Shown here: piece by piece, positions 1 to 6,126 of the stretch
How positions within the stretch are numbered: the first letter of the stretch is position 1
Layout of the letters: every line of letters starts with the position of its first letter
NCBI GenBank assembly: GCA_003225615.1
Contig: QIAS01000064.1
Span: 588 to 7,055 of the forward strand
Direction: 5' to 3'
DNA length: 6,468 nucleotides
DNA from: Acidobacteriota bacterium
GTDB lineage: Bacteria > Acidobacteriota > Terriglobia > Terriglobales > Acidobacteriaceae
The notes under the pieces: generated by a model
Database searches by the model: none
What the model saw: the letters and a program-made list of their open reading frames with translations, nothing else
What the model was told of the DNA's origin: nothing
Translations under genes and position numbers: made by a program

Positions 1-738
1 CGGAAGATACAGATCGGCGTTCCGAGTGATTGGAGTCATACGGGGATCGGCGACGATAAGTTTTCCGCCGTTATCGCGGCAGCGCCAAATGTAGTCGGTC
101 GTGATCGGTGCGCACTCGCCGATGTTTGCGCCGATCACAAACAACACTTCCGCTTTAGGAATCTCGCTCCATGGAATTGTGCTTCGATCAATGCCAAAGG
201 CCAGTTTGTAGGCCGTTCCGGCAGAGACCATGCACAGTCGCCCGTTGTAATCGATGTGACGAGTTCCCAACGCGACGCGGGCGAATTTACCGAGCAGATA
301 GGATTTTTCAGTCGAGAGTGATGCGCCGCCCTAGATGGCAAAAGCGTCCTTGCCATACTTCTCCTGGATCTCGCGCATCCGGCTGACAGTGAAATTCAAA
401 GCTTCGTCCCACGACGCTGGACAAAATCCCTGCTCGCTCCGCATCAAAGGTGCGAGCAGACGGTCTGGGTGATTACCCTGCAGATAACGCTTCACACCTT
501 TTGGGCAGAGCATGCCGCGGTTGAACGGAAACTCCTCCCAAGGCTCGAAGCCGATCACGCGATTGTCGCGGACCTTTAATTGGATTCCGCATTGTTGACC
601 GCAGAAGCAGCAATGGGTTTTGACGAACTTCTCCGCAGGATGGACGGATTCGTCGCTCCAACCGCCTGGCAGCTGGTAGTTGAGATGCGGCCCGAATTTG
701 TCGTTGAGAGTTTCTTCGGAGACCGGAGCCTTAGCCAT
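1..738 (-). pseudogene. Nitrate reductase catalytic subunit (NasA/NarB-type molybdopterin oxidoreductase), N-terminal part with in-frame TAG
   Basis: The 246 visible codons are the N-terminal part of a cytoplasmic Mo-bis-MGD oxidoreductase; the gene continues beyond base 1. A [4Fe-4S] motif is seen at C43-x2-C46-x3-C50 followed by C78 in a CPKG context, whose lysine is typical of the electron path to the cofactor. No twin-arginine signal is seen, so a cytoplasmic enzyme is expected. At codon 136 (bases 331-333) an in-frame TAG interrupts the protein, yet translation in the same frame beyond it remains family-like: [19 protein letters not shown], then [12 protein letters not shown] and [20 protein letters not shown]. 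Reduction of nitrate to nitrite is inferred from the family and from the nitrate-transporter fusion directly upstream; formate dehydrogenase-like relatives cannot be strictly excluded. The start ATG overlaps the upstream stop by 8 bp and has a GAGGGAG ribosome site. TAG for Leu (TTG) or Tyr would be a single substitution. Confidence 0.85.
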
Positions 739-756
739 TCGCTCCCTCTTTTAATC
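731..756 (-). promoter_or_regulatory. Translational coupling site between transporter fusion and nitrate reductase
   Basis: The stop of the transporter fusion and the start of the molybdoenzyme share ATGGCTAA (738-731). A Shine-Dalgarno-like GAGGGAG lies about 4 bases before the ATG, inside the last codons of the upstream gene. This arrangement favours termination-reinitiation, keeping the two proteins in proportion. Consequence: premature termination at 1957 caused by the upstream frameshift would also lower translation of the molybdoenzyme. Confidence 0.7.
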
Positions 757-2958
757 TCAATTGCGCGAGCGAAAGTGACTTGCGCTTGCAGGTCGGACAC
801 AGCTCCTGCCAATTGCCCACTGGCCCTGACATCGAGTAGTCAAATCCGACTTGCGGCAGCACTCGTTTCAAATCGTCAACATGCATTAGGGATGCATAAC
901 GCTCGCCACAACGGGCGCAGATTGCGCCTTCGCCTTCCTCACCGGCGCGCTGGTAGAGCTTTACTCCCAGCTGCGCGGGACGCTGAAAAATGTGAAAGAA
1001 CTTCCCAAATGGAAGATAGAGCAAAGCGGCGATCACCGTGATCGCGTGCAAAATAGCAATGAAATCGTAGAAGCTGCCACCGAGCCACTCTTGGGAAACC
1101 GTCAGGGCCAAGCCCGTGATCGATATGGCAAACAACAAGATCAGTGGCCAGAAATCCATTGCCAAGGTTTGAACTGCGCGTGCACCTTCATCTCGCATAC
1201 GGCGCCATAGAGAAAGCGCTATTCCACCCAGAACCAAAACTGCCGCAACATCAAGACCACGAAAAAGCATCAGCGCAGTGAACGTGTGCAGATGGAATCT
1301 GCCTGCCGGAAACCCGAAGAGGCAAGTCACGTATGTCATTTGATCGTTCGGAGCGCTAGTGAAGTGAATCCATCCAAATACCAACGGGAAGGTGATCATC
1401 ACTGCAAGGACGCATCCCCAGAAAATCAGCTGATGCATCGCCCAACGGAGCCTGGATCGTTTTGCGATAAACGTCTGAGCCAGAAGATGAGTTCCCGCCA
1501 GTGCAATGACGTGACTGAAGCTTTGAATGACTCCTCGTTCCCTAAATAACTGCCATCCGCGCCTCCAGTACACATAGGTGGGAGGCTTTCGAATCCAGAC
1601 GGAGTAGTGGTAAATGACGCCCCAAGTCGCGAAAATGATTGCGAACGTGTAGATCACCAGCGCTGCGTCGAAGTTCTGCAGATTGCGTGAGCCCAGCACG
1701 ATGGCAGCGATCAGAACCAAAGTCCACAACGTAGCCCAGGCTCCTGCACGTACCTTATCCGCGGTACGGGTCAGAGCCGGAGGAAGCTTAGCGGCAAGGG
1801 CTTCTTCCCGCGTCAAGAAGACGCGGCCATTCATCCACCACAGAACACAGGCCACCGCCGATAACAGAACAAATCCCGGCCAGATCACTCCGAGTCGGTC
1901 GCGGAACATGCCTAGAAGCAGAGGCGGGAAGAATCCACCCATTCCACCCATTGCACCTACGAGGCCGGTGACGGTTGCCCTCTGGGCGGGAAAATATCGA
2001 GGCACAAGCTGAAATACAGCGCCGTTGCCGATGCCGAGCAAGGCAGCGCATCCGAGTGCTCCGACTGTGAATGGCAGCATCGACTGCACACCCAGCAACA
2101 ATCCGAAAGCTGCCACTGCGGGGAGAATCCATGAAAGAACTCGCGAGCCACCAATCCGGTCAGACAGCCATCCACCGAGCGGCGGCAGAGCGTGGCCAGC
2201 ACGACGAATCCAGCTGTTCGGAAACCGGCATCCGCGGGTCGCAACCCAAATTGATCGCGCAGCAGCGTTGGCAGGTAGATCGAGAACGCGACGAATCCGC
2301 CAAAGGTCAGAAAATAGAATGCCGCCAGTGCCCACGCCAGAGGCTCGCGGGCGAGTACGCTGAGCATCTCAGACAGGCTCTTGGGGCGAGCATCGTGGGG
2401 AGCGTTGCGAGCGAAGATAACGAACAGCACTGCCCAGGCCAAAAGGATGACCGACATTCCCCAATAAACAGTGCGAAACCCGTACGCGGCAGCTACCACC
2501 GGCCCAAGGAAGACCGCGGCAGATTGGCCAATATTCCCTAAGCCATACACGCCGAGCGCACTGCCTTGCCGCTCCATCGAAAACCAGCGGGAGACGTACC
2601 CGACGCCAACGGCGAATGACGACCCCGCCATTCCGAGAAGGAATGCCACAACGAGCAGATTCCGATAGCTGGCAGCGGCCGGGACCAAGGCCACCGGCAC
2701 GGCGACGAAGAACATCAGAGCGGTGAAAACTGTACGGCCTCCAAAGCGGTCGGCCAGCATTCCTATTGGAATGCGAGCCAAGGCGCCCAGCAGAACTGGT
2801 ACTGCGACCAGGAAAGCCGTTTGTGTCGCCGTGAGGTGAAACTGTTGGCGAAAATGCGGAGCAAATGCGCTGATCAGGCCCCATGCGGCAAAGCAGACCG
2901 TGAAAGATACGGTGCCCAGAAGTAAATGTTTATTCTGCGACGTCTGCGGTCCTTCCAC
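731..2958 (-). pseudogene. narK: NarK-type nitrate/nitrite transporter fused to a NarI-like cytochrome b domain and a C-terminal CxxC pair; one frameshift
   Basis: Restoring one base gives 742 residues. Residues 1-400 are an MFS transporter of the nitrate/nitrite porter family: motif A GMLADRFGGR at 66-75, GLGNIGQSAAVF near 139, PLGGWLSDRIGG at 260, and the second-half signatures GNGAVFQLVPRYFP near 311 and the glycine-rich GLVGAMGGMGGFFPP near 332. From about 405 a second membrane region of roughly six helices resembles the gamma subunit of respiratory nitrate reductase. It has H483 and H491 in one helix, and H638 and H656 18 residues apart, the spacing of the H187/H205 haem ligands of E. 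coli NarI. The tail has CARC (681-684) and CPTC (721-724). Translation starts at GTG with GAGGA 9 bases upstream. The frame breaks after R259 (bases 2181-2184), where CGC-CCG has lost one C. The gene overlaps the molybdoenzyme, so it probably supplies both its substrate and its electrons. The fusion assignment is confident; the electron route is inferred. Confidence 0.85.
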
Positions 2959-2978
2959 GTCCGATAGTCCTCACCGGG

Positions 2979-2991
2979 GTTCTTGAAGAAC
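2979..2991. promoter_or_regulatory. 13-bp perfect palindrome GTTCTTGAAGAAC
   Basis: GTTCTT-G-AAGAAC is an exact inverted repeat with a one-base centre, 21-33 bases upstream of the GTG of the nitrate transporter fusion. The position suits a repressor operator near the transcription start, or a small leader structure. I do not recognise a regulator for this sequence; it is neither an Fnr (TTGAT-N4-ATCAA) nor a Crp (TGTGA-N6-TCACA) site. Confidence 0.35.
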
Positions 2992-3045
2992 TCTACGCGA
3001 CCTCAGTGCCAAAATAGGTAGTCCTGCTGCGAGAGCCTTCCTTCT

Positions 3046-3062
3046 ATATCGTCTCACGATAT
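3046..3062. promoter_or_regulatory. 17-bp dyad ATATCGT-N3-ACGATAT, putative operator
   Basis: Two exact 7-base arms surround a 3-base centre (CTC). The element ends one base from the stop codon of the NnrS-like gene and lies 88-104 bases upstream of the nitrate operon start. No T-run follows on either strand, so it is more like a protein-binding dyad than an intrinsic terminator. The cognate regulator is unknown to me. Confidence 0.4.
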
Positions 3063-3063
3063 G

Positions 3064-4394
3064 CTACACCTGCGTAGAGGGTGGGCGCCGTACGAAGGTG
3101 ACCAGTAGATTAGCGGCAAACAATGTTACCGCTGTCATCTCGGTGATAGCGGAAACCGGCAGCCAGGCCCAAGCGGAATATACCCAGCCCTGATAAGCGA
3201 GAATTTCTGAACTAACGCGCAGCAGACAGCCGAAAGCGAGAAACAAAGTTGCGATAAACATGAGCTTCGTGCTGAACAGCAATCGCATTCCGGAGAAGGC
3301 TGGTAGTACCCGCTGGCCTATTGCAAACACCATCATGGCCAGAAACCCGACCGTCAGAGCGTGCCGCGATGCGCCCCAAATACCGTGCGAGTTCTGAACT
3401 GAGGCGGCCCATATACTAAGTGTGCCCGCTACCACGGCCCAGATGTACGCCAAACGAACGAAGACGGGAAAGCTCGTGTGCACTCCCTTGACTTTGGCAG
3501 GACGCTCGGTCGGCTCAAGCAATCGTAGCGAGTAAACCGCCGCGATTAAGCCTGCAACCAGAACGAGGCTTGCAGCTATCATCCAGCCCGCGAAGGCTAT
3601 CAAAACACCGGCGGAATTTAGAGCAACCGCACGCAAAAGAACGCGTCCGCGCACGGGGCGCAGTCCTAGAAAAACCGGAAGCCACTTGGCACTGAACCCC
3701 CAGACAAATGGAACCAGAAATCCCCAGGTCTGAAGAACCAGAAAACGTTGGTCGAAGTCCGCCGGTATTTCCGGCGATGTTCCTCGTAGGGCGAGAAACA
3801 ATGTCACTCCAAAGTTGACCAGAAGTGTGAGGAGCAGGCCCACGGAGCCCGTAATGACCACGAAGACCCAGTCTTCCAGTTTGGTCTTGCCCGATCCTTG
3901 TGGCCGGTGGCCGGAAACAGTGCGAAAGAAGAACAAGAAAGCAGCAAATTCCAGTACGGCCGAGAGCGGAAGCAGTGTCCTCCAATGCCACTGGTAGACG
4001 CTAACCAGCCACGCAGCGTAACGCCGCCGGTCCACAGCGCCCAGCATGACCACACGACCGATAGCGCGAACGAATTCATGCGCCGCAGCTTGGGAATGGA
4101 ATAGAAACCAATGCCGAGAATGAATGTCCCGATCCAACCGAAGATCTGAGCATGACCGTGGGCCTGAATCCATCCGGCGGACACGGAATCTGCAGCGTGA
4201 CGACTGCTGATCGCCAACAGATTCCATACCCCCAGAAACGTTCCAGGGAGCAGCATGAATAGCAGCCCAGTGCTGATATAGAGCATCAGGAGGCGCGAGA
4301 GCGTCGTTTCTCGTGCCGCCGTAATGTCGAAGATCTGCAGCGGCGTGAGTGGCCGGCCAGCTTCTTTCTCAATGCGCGTTGGCAGTGTGGACAT
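3064..4394 (-). pseudogene. NnrS-like polytopic haem/copper membrane protein, one frameshift
   Basis: Restoring one base gives 443 residues, the usual size for NnrS-type proteins. About 12 hydrophobic segments are visible after a short hydrophilic N-terminus (about 30 residues). Histidines typical of this group, which resembles haem-copper oxidase subunit I in outline, occur as HGH at 79-81 before QIFGWIGTFILG, in YQWHW (H137), and as H337 and H345 in SRHALTVGFLAMMVFAIGQR. NnrS proteins are membrane metalloproteins linked to nitrosative stress tolerance in denitrifiers and Vibrio; the exact chemistry is not settled. The frame breaks after W130 (bases 4005-4007), where TGG-GTT has become TGGTT, a one-base loss from a G run. 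The ATG lies 9 bases after the ric stop with only a weak ribosome site, so the two genes probably share a transcript. A divergent cytochrome oxidase or NO-reductase-like subunit is the alternative. Confidence 0.75.
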
Positions 4395-4403
4395 GGCTTC
4401 AGG

Positions 4404-5107
4404 CTACCGCGCGTGTGCCTTTTCCATCGCAATCGCCCGTGGAAAGAGAATATTGTTCTCCAGGTGAATGTGTTCGTGCAGATCGGCTTCAAAATCCGCC
4501 AGAGCCTTGTACAAAGTTTGATAGCTGATACACGCGTCGCCCGGAGCCGTATAACCACAGCAAGCCTCGCGCATGGCGCGCAATGCGTTCCCAGCGGAAT
4601 CGTGCTCATGCTCCATCATTGACACGGGATTTTGCACGCTGCCAAACGGTGGTGGCAGAACCGGTTCCTTCTGGATAACTGCCTCTTCCATCCTCACTAC
4701 GTAGGGGAACAGAACCCGCTCTTCTTTCATCATGTGTGTAGTCAGCTCACGTTCTGCAGTTCGGGATGGTTCTTCCCATGGACAGAGAAAACTTTATCTA
4801 GGAGAGGAACTAGGCGAGCCATTTCTTCCCGCGTGTACTTATGGTGCGTGTTCTTGATGTGTGCGACGAAATCCGCTAGAGGCTCCGTTTGCCAGTTCCG
4901 GTCTTTCTGTGCAGCGTGCTCCGCTTCCTCGGCCATTTCCAACGAATCGATCACCTCTTCCATCGCAAGGTTTGAGGCACGGCAGGCTTCTCCCAGCGAT
5001 TTGTTGCCTCCGCAGCAGTAGTCAATGCCTAGCTTTTCAAAGACTCTCGTGGCAGTGGTATTCTCCAGCGCTAATTCACGAACCGTTTTCTCGGCGGTCA
5101 TGCTCAT
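4404..5107 (-). pseudogene. ric: Di-iron Fe-S cluster repair protein RIC (YtfE/ScdA family), frame broken by an apparent ~25-28-nt internal loss
   Basis: RIC proteins are cytoplasmic di-iron proteins that restore iron-sulfur clusters damaged by NO and oxidants. The N-terminal ScdA_N region is complete: VRELALENTTATRVFEKLGIDYCCGG with the C31-C32 pair. The hemerythrin-like half keeps every expected metal-site motif: H83 in VAHI, H110 in SVHGKNHPEL, HMMKEE, MMEHEHD and HEHIHLENN. After V120 (around 4745-4752) the frame ends at TGA (4742-4744), and the protein resumes in another frame with ELTTHMMKEERVLFP. E. coli YtfE has about nine more residues at this point, so roughly 25 or 28 bases seem lost, not one. 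The chosen ATG (5107) has GAGGAG 6 bases upstream; the longer reading from 5209 adds 34 residues unlike the family. The gene is followed 9 bases later by the NnrS-like gene. A separate hemerythrin gene starting at 4733 is unlikely because the break falls within the helix bundle. Confidence 0.88.
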
Positions 5108-5278
5108 TGCATTCTCCTCACGACCCAGCTCGATGCTTATAGGCCGCGCTTGATGTTCTAAAGCTAGCGGAATGAAGGACGCCTGCCGATGACTTTTGTC
5201 ACGAAACACAAACTTGGATCAGACGAGTCAGAATTGGAGGAATCAGCAAGAAGATGAGCGCGCCAGGGAGACTCAGAT
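5108..5278 (-). promoter_or_regulatory. Promoter region of ric-NnrS-like operon
   Basis: This is the 171-bp gap between the regulator's stop and ric. On the minus strand a -10-like TATAAG lies at 5141-5136, with a poor -35 (CTTTAG) 17 bases further upstream, as expected for an activator-dependent promoter. The ribosome site GAGGAG (5119-5114) sits 6 bases before the ATG. No gene is seen in this gap. Confidence 0.45.
5190..5201. promoter_or_regulatory. TGAC-N4-GTCA inverted repeat, possible Crp/Fnr-family site
   Basis: TGACTTTTGTCA is a perfect inverted repeat with 4-base arms and a 4-base centre, the geometry of Fnr/Dnr/FixK-type sites though with C in place of the Fnr-type T (TTGAT). Its centre is 88 bases upstream of the ric ATG and, if TATAAG at 5141-5136 is the -10, about 66 bases before the transcription start, a usual class I activator position. 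The neighbouring gene encodes a Crp/Fnr protein. Short arms make chance occurrence possible. Confidence 0.35.
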
Positions 5279-5949
5279 TTATTCCGGTGAATCGGTTTCG
5301 GCTTTCAACGCTTTCAGATTGGAGATCGTCACCGTCCGCCCGTCGATCTGAAGCATCCCCTCTGCCTGGAGACGAGAAAGATTGCGGGAAACAAGCTCGC
5401 GAACCGTGCCAATATGCGACGCTAATTCCTGATTGCTGGCCGGCAACGTGATTTCCACGCCTGCGGCGGAACGTTTGCCTTCCTTCTGGGCGAGACGCAA
5501 CAAAAACGAGGCCAGCCTGTGACGCACTGTGGTGAAAGAAAGTTCTTCGATGATGCCAACCAGTCGGCGCAAGCGCGCACCAACCACCCGCAAGACCTTC
5601 AGCGCTACCTGAGGATGGGCCAAACACAATGCCTGAAAATCCTGCTTACTGATAAAGAGCAGCTTGGCCTCGTCGATAGCCGTTACAGTTCGGCGATGGA
5701 ACTACCTGGACCATCAATGCTGAGTACTTGTTCGCGTCCATTGGCCGAACTCTTAAATATTCGCACGTGGCCGGACTCTACGACATAGAGTCCGGAGCAA
5801 GGCTCGCCTTCGCCAAATACGCTCTGCCCAGCCGAGTAATTGCGCCGGACGGCACGTTGCGCCAGAAAACTCAATTCGCTCTCCGTCAGCCCGGAAAAGA
5901 TCTGGACTTTCGCTAGCATTTGCGCAGGTGTAGACGTGGATTCGGGCAC
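5279..5949 (-). pseudogene. Crp/Fnr-family transcriptional regulator, frame broken by an apparent ~34-37-nt internal loss
   Basis: The N-terminal part (codons 1-88) is a cyclic-nucleotide-binding-like beta roll: FSGLTESELSFLAQRAVRR, then SAGQSVFGEGEPCSGLYVV and GHVRIFKSSANGREQVL. It stops at TAA (5683-5685) after GSSIAEL. In another frame the protein resumes with VTAIDEAKLLFISKQDFQAL, the dimerisation helix, and a winged helix containing SNQELASHIG and TVRELVSRNLSRLQ. The recognition helix reads R-E-x-x-S-R, close to the Fnr E-x-x-S-R pattern. Compared with Crp about 11-12 residues are missing after AEL, the loop that holds the ligand-binding cassette. There is no N-terminal cysteine cluster, so it is not an oxygen-sensing [4Fe-4S] Fnr; a Dnr/NnrR-like NO sensor is an inference from context. 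The GTG start (5949) lacks a ribosome site; ATG at codon 11 is the alternative. It probably controls ric and the nitrate operon. Confidence 0.82.
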
Positions 5950-6126
5950 GGCGGCTATTGTACCGGAGCACGGTGGGCAGCATGCTGCGTCCCTTTTCTG
6001 AGGTCTCTACAAATGTGGCGCGCCCGCTGTGACCCTCGTGTAAGGGTGGGATTGATTTTGTTCGATTCGGGGGAAGGCGAACCCCAGCCACCCGCTTCGG
6101 ATCTTTGCCATGCTACATTTACGGCA
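5950..6126. promoter_or_regulatory. Divergent intergenic region, regulator versus sigma factor
   Basis: These 177 bases separate two divergent genes. On the minus strand TACAAT (5962-5957) is a good -10 match placed so that transcription would begin at about 5950, immediately before the regulator's GTG; with no ribosome site present this suggests a leaderless message. No good -35 is seen; that position holds the palindrome described separately. A TTGAT half-site occurs at 6052-6056 without a partner. No clear promoter or ribosome site was found for the sigma factor gene. Confidence 0.4.
5977..5988. promoter_or_regulatory. 12-bp perfect palindrome GCAGCATGCTGC
   Basis: This exact palindrome overlaps the expected -35 position upstream of TACAAT (5962-5957) of the Crp/Fnr gene. 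The location would suit autoregulation or a separate repressor. It does not match the known Crp or Fnr consensus, and I recognise no regulator for it. Confidence 0.3.

Larger units (their letters stand above)
2959..3063 (-). promoter_or_regulatory. Leader/promoter region of the nitrate transporter-reductase operon
   Basis: This 105-bp gap lies between the end of the NnrS-like gene and the GTG of the transporter fusion. It holds two perfect inverted repeats, listed separately, and the ribosome site GAGGA 9 bases before the GTG. I see no convincing -35/-10 pair for the housekeeping sigma factor; TATTTT around 3011-3016 (minus strand) is at best a weak -10. No T-rich hairpin terminator follows the NnrS-like gene, so read-through from upstream is possible. 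Confidence 0.45.

Noticed and set aside
331..333. Selenocysteine or pyrrolysine at the interrupting codon
   Set aside because: Selenocysteine uses TGA, not TAG; pyrrolysine is not expected at this position or in this family, and the residue lies away from the molybdenum ligand.
681..760. Reading the paired-CxxC tail as a c-type haem motif (CxxCH)
   Set aside because: Neither CxxC is followed by histidine (CARCG, CPTCK).
580..1041. Plus-strand open frames across the transporter and reductase genes, such as 580-1041 and 2071-2541
   Set aside because: They lie opposite well-recognised minus-strand proteins, and their translations are arginine/serine-rich with no family features.
2176..2190. 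Programmed ribosomal frameshifting as the explanation for the transporter and NnrS-like frame breaks
   Set aside because: I see no recognised slippery heptamer with a downstream stem-loop at either site, and similar breaks occur in unrelated neighbouring genes.
4404..4733. A separate small hemerythrin gene starting at ATG 4733
   Set aside because: It begins inside the metal-binding helix (HMMKEE), lacks the first histidines of the di-iron site and has no ribosome site; it is the second half of ric in another frame.
5108..5209. N-terminal extension of RIC from an upstream ATG at 5209
   Set aside because: The extra 34 residues do not resemble the family, and the ATG at 5107 has an ideal GAGGAG ribosome site.
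6032..6047. ACCCT-N6-AGGGT hairpin as a terminator
   Set aside because: The stem is only 5 bp, no T-run follows on either strand, and it lies between divergent genes where no terminator is needed.
6052..6056. Fnr site (TTGAT) between the regulator and the sigma gene
   Set aside because: Only one half-site is present; the partner position reads TTCGA instead of ATCAA.
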